Source: Burkholderiaceae bacterium (GTDB lineage Bacteria > Pseudomonadota > Gammaproteobacteria > Burkholderiales > Burkholderiaceae_E). From it: a DNA stretch of 42,688 nt. Below the pieces are notes generated by a model, which saw nothing but the letters and a program-made list of their open reading frames with translations, was not told the DNA's origin and searched no databases. Location of the stretch: NCBI GenBank assembly GCA_023384005.1, contig JAHDXY010000008.1:1-42688 (forward strand), read 5' to 3'. Shown piece after piece: positions 21,957 through 31,189 of this stretch. The stretch's first letter is position 1, and each line of letters begins with the position of its first letter. The translations under genes were made by a program, and so were the position numbers.

Positions 21957-22994
21957 GTGCGCATGAGCGGCCTACCTCCCGAAATGCGAGCCATCTGGTT
22001 CGAGCGCGTCGGCCCCGCGCACCAGGTGCTGCAGTCGGGCACGTTGCCGACGCCGACCGCCGAAGCGGGCCAGGTGCTGGTTCGCGTCGCCGTCTCGGGC
22101 GTGAACCCGCACGACACGAAGAAGCGCTCGGGCTGGACCGGGCGGGCACTGTCCGCGGCCCGCGTCGTGCCGCACGCCGATGGCGCAGGCGTGGTCGCCG
22201 CGGTCGGCGCGGGCGTGCCGGCGTCGCGCCTCGGTGAACGGGTCTGGTTCTTTCGCGCCGACATCGCGCGACCGGGCGGCGGCAGCGCCGCCGAGTTCGC
22301 CACGGTGGCCGCGGCGCACGCGATCGCGTTGCCCGAGGGGGTCGATTTCGCCACCGGCGCGGCGCTGGGCGTGCCCGGGTTGACCGCCTACGAAACCGTT
22401 TTCTCCGACGGACCGGTCAGCGGACAGACCGTCCTGGTCCACGGCGGAGCCGGCGCGGTCGGCGGCTACGCGATCCAGCTGGCCAACTGGAACGGAGCGC
22501 GGGTGATCGCCACGGTGAGTTCACCCGAGAAGGCCCGACATGCACTGGCGCGCGGCGCCCTCGCCGCGATCGACTATCGCCGCGAGGATGTAGCGGCGCG
22601 GGTGATGGAGCTGACCGGCGGGGCCGGCGTCGAGCGGATCGTCGAGGTCGATCTGGGAGCGAACCTCGCCGTCGACGTCGCGACGATCAGGCCCCACGGC
22701 GTGATCGCCTCGTATTCGTCGACCCGGGTGCGCGAGCCGGTTCTGCCCTACTACGAGCTCGCGCCGAAGGGCGTCGTGCTGCGCTTCGTCCAGGGAATGA
22801 TCCTGTCCGAAGCGACGCGAGCGGCGGGCGCGCGCCTGCTCAACGTCCTGATCGCGCGCTCGATCCTGATCCACCCGCCGCTGCACCGCTTCCCTCTGGA
22901 GCGAACAGCCGATGCCCACGAGGCGCTCGAGCGCGGGGCGTCTCCGGGCAAGGTGCTGGTCGATGTCGCCGGTTTGGACTCGGCTCGGGCCTGA
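21957..22994 (+). CDS. NADPH:quinone reductase / zinc-type alcohol dehydrogenase-like protein (MDR family)
   Basis: 345 aa; MRAIWFERVGPAHQVLQSGTLPTPTAEAGQVLVRVAVSGVNPHDTKKRSG..., TVLVHGGAGAVGGYAIQLANWNGARVIATVSSPEKA. Confidence 0.92.
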   Translation: MRMSGLPPEMRAIWFERVGPAHQVLQSGTLPTPTAEAGQVLVRVAVSGVNPHDTKKRSGWTGRALSAARVVPHADGAGVVAAVGAGVPASRLGERVWFFRADIARPGGGSAAEFATVAAAHAIALPEGVDFATGAALGVPGLTAYETVFSDGPVSGQTVLVHGGAGAVGGYAIQLANWNGARVIATVSSPEKARHALARGALAAIDYRREDVAARVMELTGGAGVERIVEVDLGANLAVDVATIRPHGVIASYSSTRVREPVLPYYELAPKGVVLRFVQGMILSEATRAAGARLLNVLIARSILIHPPLHRFPLERTADAHEALERGASPGKVLVDVAGLDSARA

Positions 22995-23201
22995 TCTGCC
23001 GGGTCCGTAGTCAACGCCCGAGCGGCTGGCGCCTCGGCTCACTCCTCGGATGGGTCCTCGGATGGCTCGGATCGCCCGTTCGTCGCGCTGTGTGAGCAGG
23101 CCTGGCGGCCGAGCGGCCTGACAGACGCGGATTCCCCTCAAGTTCGCGCGGCGACCTGCCGATACGGGCCTAACGAAAGCGAACCGACAGGTGCCATCGT
23201 C

Positions 23202-24542
23202 ATGACGTTGTCCAAACCGCAACGCCGCTACAGGCGCGACCTTCTCAAGAGCACTGGCCGCGCGGCGCTGGCGCTCGGCGTCGGCGCCGCCGCGCCCAGA
23301 TGGGCCGGCGCCGCCCCCAAGACGCTCAAGATCCTGCAGTGGAACCACTTCGTGCCGGAGTACGACAAGTGGTTCAACGAAACCTATGTCAAGGAATGGG
23401 GGGAGAAGAACGACACCAGGGTGATCGTCGACAACGTTCCGATGACCAACATCAACAACGTCGCGGCAAGCGAGATCGAAGCGAGGCGCGGCCATGATCT
23501 GGTGATGTTCCTGCTGCCGCCGTCGTCCCTCGAGGATCATGTCGTCGACCTGCGCGAAGTGCATGAGGAATGCGCGCGCCGCTACGGCAGACCGCTCGAC
23601 CTCGCCACCAAGAGCACCTACAACCCAAGAACGCGCAAGTACTACGGCTTCTCCGACAGCTATGTGCCCGATCCCGTGAACTACCGCAAGGATCTGTGGG
23701 ATGACGTGGGGGTCGTCCCCAATACCTGGGAAGACATTCGTACCGGAGCTCGCCTGATCAAGAAGAAGCACGGAGTTCCGGCCGGTTTCGGACTGGCGCC
23801 TGAACTGGACACCAATGTTGCGCTGCGCTCGCTGATGGCAACGTTTGGCTCTTCCGAACAGGACGCCGAGGGCCGTCTGGTGCTCAAGTCGCCCGAAACG
23901 CTCGAGACGCTCAAGTTCGTCAAGGCGCTGTACAAGGAGGCGATGACCGAAGAGGTCTTTTCGTGGGATGCGTCGTCGAACAATCGCCTGATGCTCGCGG
24001 GTCGCGGGTCCGTGACGCTCAATGCGATTTCCATCACCCGGACCGGCGAGAACCAGAAGATTCCGATCACCGACCGGATCTGGCTGTCCAAGGCTGCGAG
24101 AGGCCCGGTGCGCCAGGTCGGTCTGCAGCACCTGCTCGACGTCTACACGATCTGGAATTTCGCCGATAACATCGACGGCGCCAAGAAGTTCCTGATCGAC
24201 TTCGTCGGCAACAGCCGCAAGGTGTTCCAGGCCAGCCAGTTCTACAACTTCCCCTGCTACCCGCAGACCGTGCCGGACCTGCAGTCGCTCATCTCAAGCG
24301 ATCCGAAGGGCGTTCCGGCGGACAAGTACAAGGTGTTCCAGGACGTCACCAACTGGACTATCAATCTGGGATATCCCGGCTACGCCAATGCCGCGACCGA
24401 TGAGATCTACAACAGCTGGCTGATTTCGACGATGTTCGCGAAGTGCGCTTCGGGCAAGTTGAGTCCCGAGGCCGCGCTGGACGAGGCCAATGCCATGGCC
24501 AGAGAGGTCTTCCGGAAGTGGCAGGCCAGGGGCAAGGTCTAG
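23202..24542 (+). CDS. Extracellular solute-binding protein (family 1-like), possibly Tat-exported
   Basis: 446 aa; RRYRRDLLKSTGRAALALGVGAAAPRWAGAAPKTLKILQWNHFVPEYDKWFNETYVKEW signal region and SBP fold signature sequences; no adjacent permease/ATPase. Confidence 0.85.
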   Translation: MTLSKPQRRYRRDLLKSTGRAALALGVGAAAPRWAGAAPKTLKILQWNHFVPEYDKWFNETYVKEWGEKNDTRVIVDNVPMTNINNVAASEIEARRGHDLVMFLLPPSSLEDHVVDLREVHEECARRYGRPLDLATKSTYNPRTRKYYGFSDSYVPDPVNYRKDLWDDVGVVPNTWEDIRTGARLIKKKHGVPAGFGLAPELDTNVALRSLMATFGSSEQDAEGRLVLKSPETLETLKFVKALYKEAMTEEVFSWDASSNNRLMLAGRGSVTLNAISITRTGENQKIPITDRIWLSKAARGPVRQVGLQHLLDVYTIWNFADNIDGAKKFLIDFVGNSRKVFQASQFYNFPCYPQTVPDLQSLISSDPKGVPADKYKVFQDVTNWTINLGYPGYANAATDEIYNSWLISTMFAKCASGKLSPEAALDEANAMAREVFRKWQARGKV

Positions 24543-24657
24543 TTCCGGGCCGCCCGCCCGCGGGAATGCCTGGCGCGAGCCGGCCCACGACCGCGATGCG
24601 GCCACGCTGCCGTGGTTTTCGTTGCCCGCTTCGTGGTTACTGTGAAGGAGTCGGTTC

Positions 24658-25767
24658 ATGACTGTTCGACGTCGTTTCCTGGCCCAGATGATCGCCGCCG
24701 GTGCGAGCACTCTGGCCCATGGCGCCGGCGTTGGCGCTGGCGCGCAAAAGCGGATCTTCGTCGTCAGCAGCTACGACCGGGACTACATCTGGTCCCAGTC
24801 GACGCAACAGGGCCTGGTCGCCGCACTGGTCAAGCACCGATATCTGGACACGGCCGAACAGGGTGATGTCCTGACCCGCACCGATCGGGTCGAGAGTTCG
24901 AAGGCCGTGATCCAGAAGATGTGGATGGATACCAAGCGGGCGAACAGCCAGGCCAACATCGCCGCGGCCACCCTGAGGATCATGCACGCGCTGCGCGACT
25001 TCGGTCCGGATCTGGTGATGCTCGGGGACGACAACGCCGCGAACTACATCGGCAACCAGCTGCTCGACGGCGCGATCCCGGTGGTGTTCTGGGGCATCAA
25101 CGGCCTGCCGCTCAAGTACGGGCTGGTCGACAGCATGGACCAGCCAGGCCACAACGTCACCGGCGTGTGGCAGCAGGGCTACTTCCGCGAAAGCCTGGAG
25201 CTGCTGCAAAAGCTGGTGCCCTCGGCCAGGACCTTCGCGATCCTGGCGTGCGACAGTGAAACATCGCGGCCCTGGGTCAAGCAGATCCAGATTCTGGCGC
25301 GCGAGGGCCGGTTGCCGCAGCAATTGCGTGCAACGGTGATGACGAATTCCTTCGAGGAGTTCAAGAGCCGATCGCTCGAGCTTGCAAAGAATGTCGACGC
25401 CTTCTTCGTGCTGAACCACGACACGATGAAGAACGCCCAGGGCCGGCATGTCGACGTGCTGGTTGTCGGCAGGTGGTACCTGGAGAACATCCGCAAGCCC
25501 GAAGCGACGACCGAGGATCAGTTCGTTCTGGAGGGCATGCTCGCGACGGCGAATGACTATGGCTACAACCAGAGCTACCTGGCCTTCGAAATGGCGCACG
25601 AGATCCTCGATCGGGGCTTGAACCCGGGCGACATGCGCCCGCGAACACCGGCGAGAGGCCCGCTGATGGTCAATGCCCTGCGCGCGCAGGCGCTCGGCAT
25701 CCGTCTGAGCGACGAGATGCGCAAGTCCGTGCAGATGGTTCATGCGGCGGTCGCATTGAAGAAGTGA
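24658..25767 (+). CDS. ABC transporter substrate-binding-like periplasmic protein (ABC_sub_bind type)
   Basis: 369 aa; RRRFLAQMIAAGASTLAHGAG signal, then KRIFVVSSYDRDYIWSQSTQQGLVAALVKHRYLD...DLVMLGDDNAANYIGNQLLDGAIPVVFWGINGLP. Confidence 0.8.
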   Translation: MTVRRRFLAQMIAAGASTLAHGAGVGAGAQKRIFVVSSYDRDYIWSQSTQQGLVAALVKHRYLDTAEQGDVLTRTDRVESSKAVIQKMWMDTKRANSQANIAAATLRIMHALRDFGPDLVMLGDDNAANYIGNQLLDGAIPVVFWGINGLPLKYGLVDSMDQPGHNVTGVWQQGYFRESLELLQKLVPSARTFAILACDSETSRPWVKQIQILAREGRLPQQLRATVMTNSFEEFKSRSLELAKNVDAFFVLNHDTMKNAQGRHVDVLVVGRWYLENIRKPEATTEDQFVLEGMLATANDYGYNQSYLAFEMAHEILDRGLNPGDMRPRTPARGPLMVNALRAQALGIRLSDEMRKSVQMVHAAVALKK

Positions 25768-28700
25768 GCAAGCCGATGGACGCGAACGCGAACCGGGGTA
25801 TCTCCATTTTCGTTCGCATCCTGATCGTCTTCATGTCGGTCAACATCGCCACGAGCGCGGTGTTGATCATCATCGCCTATATGTTCAGCGCTGGCTCGAT
25901 CGATCAGCGCACCAGGGAAAGCGTTTCGCAGCAGGTTCTCGCCATACGCGACAACTTCGAGACCAACTACAGCTCGATACTGCGCAACACCACGCGCTCA
26001 CTGCTGAACTCGCCAACGCTGCAGGACTACCTGTTGACGCCGGAGGCCGAGAAGCTGATCGTGGTCCAGAAGGTGGAACGCCTGCTGGCCCACGCGATGA
26101 AAAACGCGTCGACCCTTCGCGACATGAGGTTTGCCGATGCCGCGGGCAATGTCGCGATCAGCGTCTTGGGTGGCCGGCGCCGAAGTGAGTCTCTGATGCT
26201 GACAGGTCCAAGAGCGTCACCGCACAACGCCGCCGGATCGCTGGCGCTCGCCGCGTCGGGCAAGCTGTTCCGCGAGCTTGCGGCCACGCCGATGCTGCTG
26301 ACATCGGGAAACATGGAGTGGTTCATCCCTCCCAGCGAGATCGCGATCGAAGGCCCGTTCCTCGATGAAGACGGCAGCTATTCGCTGGTGGCCGGGATAG
26401 CCAAGCTCGATCTCGAGGCGCGATCGTTTGGCGGTGTGCTGCTTGTGCGCCAATCGCTCGACGAGTTCTTCACCTACTTGCAGGGAGTGAAGTTCTTCAA
26501 GGAAAACCCGGTGTGGGTATTCGACGCGAACGGCCGCGTCCTGCAAAGACCGGAAAACGCATCGGTGTCGTTCGACCCTGCTGGCCGACTGCCCGCGGAG
26601 TTTCAGGCCAACGTGAAGCTGCTCGATGTCCAGGAGGGTTTGCTGGCGGTCCAGGACCTGTCGATCACGCCGGGCAAGGTCTTCCTGCGAATCGCGGTCG
26701 GCATCCCGACATCGCTCCTGATGAAGGATTTCGCCCCGGTCATCAACTTCTTCTCAGCCATTCTGGTGGTGTCGCTGATCGTGGTGGCACTGGTGGCACT
26801 GTATGTGTCGCGCTACCTGTCTAGGCCGATTGCGGAATTGTCGTCGGCGGTCGCCCGTTTTGCGGGTGGCGACTTCTCGACCCACGTCAGTATCAAGACT
26901 ACCGGCGAAGTGCGCACGCTGGTCGAGAGCTTCAACCGGATGACCGGCCAACTGCGCGAAACGATCGCCGCGCGCGATTCGAACATGAAGACACTGGTGG
27001 ACGAAGTTGCCGAGCGCAAACGCGCGGAGCAGGAGTTGTCGATCCAGGCGCACGAACTGCGCGACGCCAGGGTGCTGGCCGAGGAAGCCAGCCGGGCGAA
27101 ATCGCAGTTTCTCGCGAACATGAGCCACGAGATCCGAACACCAATGAATGGCGTGCTGGGGATGACCGAACTCTTGCTGGGTACCCCGTTGAACGATACC
27201 CAGGATCGCTACGCGAAGAACATCCGCAACTCGGCATTCGCCCTGCTCAACATCATCAACGACATTCTTGATTTCTCGAAGATCGAAGCCGGCAAGATGG
27301 AGCTCGACGAGAGTGACTTCGAACTGCGCGACGTGGTCGAAGAGGTTTCGGAAATGGCCTCCAGCCGGGCGCACGCCAAAGGCCTGGAGTTGATTCTTTG
27401 GATCGATGACCGGGTGCCGTCGCAGGTTCTGGGCGACGCCGGGCGGCTGCGCCAGGTGCTGACCAACCTGGTCGACAACGCGGTCAAGTTCACCGAGCAA
27501 GGCGAAGTGGTGATTTCGGTGCGACCTGCGCCGGACGACCGATCGACGGATGCGAACGACGCACCGCTCGTGCATGAAGTGGAGTTCGAGATCACGGACA
27601 CCGGCATCGGCATCACCGAGCAAGCCCGGCAACGCTTGTTCACCCCTTTCACCCAGGCCGACGGCTCCACCACCCGGCGCTTCGGCGGCACGGGTCTCGG
27701 TCTTGCCATCTCACGCCAGCTGGTCACCATGATGGGCGGCAACATCGACGTGCAAAGCGTGCCGGAAGGCGGATCGCGATTCTGGTTCAGTGCCCGATTC
27801 CGATCCTCGAGTGCGCCTGTCGTGGACCGCGATGATCGCGAAGGCCTGCACGGTCTGTCGGTGCTGATCGTCGAGGACAACCTGACCAATGGCGAGATCC
27901 TGGTGCAGCACGCCAATGCCTGGAAGATGAAGCCCACGCTGGTGCACGATGCCCGGCAAGCGCTCGAATTGCTGGGACGGGCCGACAAGCCAGGCCAGCT
28001 GTTCGACCTGGCGCTGGTCGACTGGAAGTTGCCCGGGATGAATGGCATCGAACTGGCGCGAGCGGTGCGGTCTGCCCTCGGACAGGCTGCGCCGCCCATG
28101 ATCCTGCTGACCTCGATAACGGCGTCGACCGTTGCGCAGACCGCGCGCGACGCCGGCTTCGCCGCCTGCCTGAACAAGCCGCTGCGTCGCCAGGACCTGT
28201 TCCGATCGATCGCGCGCGTGACGGGCAAGACGTCGGCGGCATCACTGCCCGCCAATGACGCGCCGGCAGGCGATGCCGCAGTGCCTGCCAGTGCGGCGCG
28301 CGTGCTGCTCGTCGAAGACAACGTGACCAATCAGGCCATCTGTGCGGCCATGCTCAGCGCGCTGGGACTGAACTCGGATATCGCCAACGATGGTGCGGAG
28401 GCGGTGGCGAAGTTCGAATCCGGGCGCTACGACCTGATCCTCATGGACTGCCAGATGCCCGTGATGGATGGTTTCGCCGCCACCGCCGAGATCCGCTCGC
28501 GCGAGGCAGGCTCGGCTGCGCCCAGAACGCCGATCGTCGCGCTGACTGCCAATGCCATGCAAGGTGACCGCGAACGCTGCCTGGCCGCCGGTATGGACGA
28601 CTACCTGACCAAGCCCTATACCGTGCCCGGGTTGCGGTCCATGTTGTCGCGGCGGTTGGTGGTTGCGCCGGGTGCCGTGCCGGTCCGTGGCGCGTCGGAG

Positions 28701-29096
28701 TGCCCTGCATCGGCGTCACCTGATCCGGTGCGCGCGGAACCTTCCGCGATCAACCCGTCGGTGCTGCAAACGCTGCGCGAACTCGACGAGGCCGGAGGCG
28801 CTGGTCTCGCGCGCAAAGTCTTCGGCATGTTCTTGCAGGCGGCGCCGCAGGGGCTGAACCAGGCACGCGCCGCGATCGACGCGGATGATGCCGCTGCGCT
28901 GAGCCGAACAGCGCACGCGCTGAAGTCGAGCGCCGCGAACGTCGGCGCCGAAGCCTTGTCGGCATGCTATCGCGAGCTGGAGCTGCTGGCACGTGAAGGC
29001 CGAATGGACGAAGCGCGTGTCAACTTCGAGCGCACCTGCATAGCAAGTGCGCGCGCCGTGGCACAGCTGCGAGACCTCCAGAAAGACCTACAATAA
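25764..29096 (+). CDS. Hybrid sensor histidine kinase: periplasmic sensor, HAMP, HisKA, HATPase, two REC, HPt
   Basis: 1110 aa; FLANMSHEIRTPMNGVLGMTELL (H box), LRQVLTNLVDNAVKFTEQGEVVISV (N box), DTGIGI, FGGTGLGLAISRQL, REC motifs LALVDWKLPGMNGIE and LILMDCQMPVMDGF, HPt AHALKSSAANVGA. Start overlaps the stop of the preceding SBP gene. Confidence 0.95.
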   Translation: MSKPMDANANRGISIFVRILIVFMSVNIATSAVLIIIAYMFSAGSIDQRTRESVSQQVLAIRDNFETNYSSILRNTTRSLLNSPTLQDYLLTPEAEKLIVVQKVERLLAHAMKNASTLRDMRFADAAGNVAISVLGGRRRSESLMLTGPRASPHNAAGSLALAASGKLFRELAATPMLLTSGNMEWFIPPSEIAIEGPFLDEDGSYSLVAGIAKLDLEARSFGGVLLVRQSLDEFFTYLQGVKFFKENPVWVFDANGRVLQRPENASVSFDPAGRLPAEFQANVKLLDVQEGLLAVQDLSITPGKVFLRIAVGIPTSLLMKDFAPVINFFSAILVVSLIVVALVALYVSRYLSRPIAELSSAVARFAGGDFSTHVSIKTTGEVRTLVESFNRMTGQLRETIAARDSNMKTLVDEVAERKRAEQELSIQAHELRDARVLAEEASRAKSQFLANMSHEIRTPMNGVLGMTELLLGTPLNDTQDRYAKNIRNSAFALLNIINDILDFSKIEAGKMELDESDFELRDVVEEVSEMASSRAHAKGLELILWIDDRVPSQVLGDAGRLRQVLTNLVDNAVKFTEQGEVVISVRPAPDDRSTDANDAPLVHEVEFEITDTGIGITEQARQRLFTPFTQADGSTTRRFGGTGLGLAISRQLVTMMGGNIDVQSVPEGGSRFWFSARFRSSSAPVVDRDDREGLHGLSVLIVEDNLTNGEILVQHANAWKMKPTLVHDARQALELLGRADKPGQLFDLALVDWKLPGMNGIELARAVRSALGQAAPPMILLTSITASTVAQTARDAGFAACLNKPLRRQDLFRSIARVTGKTSAASLPANDAPAGDAAVPASAARVLLVEDNVTNQAICAAMLSALGLNSDIANDGAEAVAKFESGRYDLILMDCQMPVMDGFAATAEIRSREAGSAAPRTPIVALTANAMQGDRERCLAAGMDDYLTKPYTVPGLRSMLSRRLVVAPGAVPVRGASECPASASPDPVRAEPSAINPSVLQTLRELDEAGGAGLARKVFGMFLQAAPQGLNQARAAIDADDAAALSRTAHALKSSAANVGAEALSACYRELELLAREGRMDEARVNFERTCIASARAVAQLRDLQKDLQ

Positions 29097-29108
29097 CCTC
29101 AGCCTATC

Positions 29109-29168
29109 GTCGCCTCGTGGTCGATCCGGTAGTCGCAGACCTCGGCATCGACGACGTCGATCACGACC
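29109..29168 (-). pseudogene. 60-bp fragment of a hyuB-like gene (59/60 identical to 13671-13730)
   Basis: GTCGCCTCGTGGTCGATCCGGTAGTCGCAG[A/G]CCTCGGCATCGACGACGTCGATCACGACC occurs at 29109-29168 (A) and 13671-13730 (G); minus strand reads VVIDVVDAE(V/A)CDYRIDHEAT. Confidence 0.9.
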
Positions 29169-29357
29169 GGTTTGCATGGCTTTGCGCCCATCGTTGACGG
29201 CCGGGCCGTCCGCGGTGTCGCAATGGGCGCTCGCACGGCGGGGAATCAGAACGCACTTGCCCGGACCTGACCAGCCATGGACAGGTCAACAACTTACGCC
29301 CGGCCTGCCAGAACTCGATTCCTGGGATCGTAGCGTAGCGACCTCTCGCTCTTTCCT

Positions 29358-30101
29358 TTAGCGATTGTCGAAATGAACAGGGCCTGTCGCATCCGACGGC
29401 GGATACGTGATTGCCGTGCCGTTGACCCTGGCAAAAGGAGTCAGCGTATGTGTCCGGCTTTGGGTCTGGCTGATGATCTCTTCGACCCGCAGACCACGAA
29501 CCAGCAAGGCGTCCGCAATGAGCGAGCGATGACAGCGCCACGGCACGGCCTCGGCACACATCAGCGCCACTCTTTCCTGCTTTGCCAGCGTCACAAGCGA
29601 TGCCAGGTGCGAGGCAAATTCTGCGGATTGCATGTAGTCGGCATAACCGCGGAATGAGGCGTTTCGCCAGCCGCGATTCGGGGACTCCGGGTCTGCGCGG
29701 CGGAATCCCCCCAATGCTGCCTCGTGCGTATAGACGATGCCCGCGCTCGCGAGCGCATCCGCAAGGGTGTCGCGGTTGAATTGCGGGTTGTGGCGGGAAC
29801 GCGGCACCGTACGCACGTCGATGAGGTGCCTCACCCGATGGGCGGAAAGCAGCGCGATGAACATGTCGAGAGGCCGCGTCGAGTGACCCACCGTCAATAC
29901 AACAACGGGATGAGCGTCCTGCTTCAATGCGTGGGCGGACTTCCTGAGCGCATCCCGGGCATCTGACTCCGTTGGCGATCCGATGCCGGGGGTTGCCTGG
30001 CCGGCAGGCGCCGCACCGCCTTCGTTCTCCCAGCGCTCGATCGCACGCTGGTAGGTCGTCCTGTCCGGCAAGAAGAATCCCTGGTGCGCTGGACTCGCCA
30101 T
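29358..30101 (-). CDS. DUF488 family protein
   Basis: VVVLTVGHSTRPLDMFIALLSAHRVRHLIDVRTVPRSRHNPQFNRDTL...GWRNASFRGYADYMQ...RVALMCAEAVPWRCHRSLIADALLVRG; ATG overlaps sdhB stop as TAATG; about 65-residue N-terminal extension. Confidence 0.9.
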   Translation of the reverse strand: MASPAHQGFFLPDRTTYQRAIERWENEGGAAPAGQATPGIGSPTESDARDALRKSAHALKQDAHPVVVLTVGHSTRPLDMFIALLSAHRVRHLIDVRTVPRSRHNPQFNRDTLADALASAGIVYTHEAALGGFRRADPESPNRGWRNASFRGYADYMQSAEFASHLASLVTLAKQERVALMCAEAVPWRCHRSLIADALLVRGLRVEEIISQTQSRTHTLTPFARVNGTAITYPPSDATGPVHFDNR

Positions 30102-30796
30102 TACAACGACTGCTTGACCATCATGAGCCTGATTTTCTCGATCGCACGGGACGGCGCCAAGTCCTTCGGGCAGACCTCGGTGCAGTTCATGATCGTGCGG
30201 CAGCGGAATAACCTGTAAGGATCGTTCAGATCCTCCAGTCGAGCGTGCGTGGCTCGATCCCGACTGTCAACGATAAAGCGATACGCCTGCAACAACCCGG
30301 CTGGCCCGACGAATCGATCCGGATTCCACCATGACGAAGGGCACTGACTCGTGCAACACCTGCACAGGATGCACTCGTACAGGCCATCGAGCTTCTCGCG
30401 GTTCTCCGGCGATTGCAGGCGCTCCTTCTCTGGCTTCGGGTCACTGTTGACCAGATACGGTTTGATCGAATGATAGTGCTGGAAGAACTGCGTCATATCG
30501 ACCACGAGATCGCGAATGACCGGGAAACCAGGCAAGGGTCGCAACTCGACAGGCTCCCTCAATTCCGCCACCGGGGTAATGCAAGCCAGTCCGTTTCGCC
30601 CGTTTATGTTCATCGCGTCGGAGCCGCAGACACCTTCGCGGCAGGATTTCCTGAAGGTGAGCGAGTCATCCTGAATTCTGAGACGCATCATCACATCCAG
30701 CAGCATCCGGTCGGCAGGCCCCAGTTCGATCTCGAAATTCTGCATGTACGGTTTCTTGTCATGTTCCGGATTGAAGCGAAATATCGACAGTCTCAT
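30101..30796 (-). CDS. sdhB: Succinate dehydrogenase iron-sulfur subunit
   Basis: SCREGVCGSDAMNINGRNGLACIT; CILCRCCTSQCPSSWWN; CRTIMNCTEVCPKDLAPSRAIEKIR. Start MRLSIFRFNP at 30796 with GGAG upstream. Confidence 0.97.
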   Translation of the reverse strand: MRLSIFRFNPEHDKKPYMQNFEIELGPADRMLLDVMMRLRIQDDSLTFRKSCREGVCGSDAMNINGRNGLACITPVAELREPVELRPLPGFPVIRDLVVDMTQFFQHYHSIKPYLVNSDPKPEKERLQSPENREKLDGLYECILCRCCTSQCPSSWWNPDRFVGPAGLLQAYRFIVDSRDRATHARLEDLNDPYRLFRCRTIMNCTEVCPKDLAPSRAIEKIRLMMVKQSL

Positions 30797-30850
30797 CGCG
30801 ATCTCCGAAGATCTACCTTGGATCCGCAACGCTGCGCCCACGCATGCGTC

Positions 30851-31189
30851 CTAGCCACGGCCTGTCAACAAGATCCGCCCCACCCATGCCGAGATAGCCA
30901 ACAGGCCGAAGCCGAGCAACGTGAGCGTGGCAATCCGCAAGGCAACCGGTCGAACATAGTCCATGACCACATCCCGTATGCCTACCCAGGCATGCATCGA
31001 CAATGCGGCAAGAAAGACAAAGGTGGCGACGCTGACTCCGGGACTCATGATCCAACCTTGCCAAGCCAGGTAGGAATGCGGCGGATCGAAAAGAAAATGA
31101 AACAGCACGAAGACAATGAACAGAAGCATCCAAACTGCGCTGATGCGCTGAACCAGCCAGGCACGCAATCCCGTGACCGACTTCTTCAT
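30851..31189 (-). CDS. sdhD: Succinate dehydrogenase hydrophobic membrane anchor subunit
   Basis: 112 aa, GLRAWLVQRISAVWMLLFIVFVLFHFL...HAWVGIRDVVMDYVRPVALR; start overlaps sdhC stop (ATGA). Confidence 0.93.
   Translation of the reverse strand: MKKSVTGLRAWLVQRISAVWMLLFIVFVLFHFLFDPPHSYLAWQGWIMSPGVSVATFVFLAALSMHAWVGIRDVVMDYVRPVALRIATLTLLGFGLLAISAWVGRILLTGRG

Noticed and set aside
23040-23080. Short direct repeat TCCTCGGATGG upstream of the first SBP
   Set aside because: Only two copies with no symmetry or clear promoter context; insufficient to call a regulatory element.
29161-29559. 132-aa minus-strand ORF between the kinase and DUF488
   Set aside because: Overlaps the DUF488 coding region off-frame, no family resemblance; probably non-coding scar DNA.
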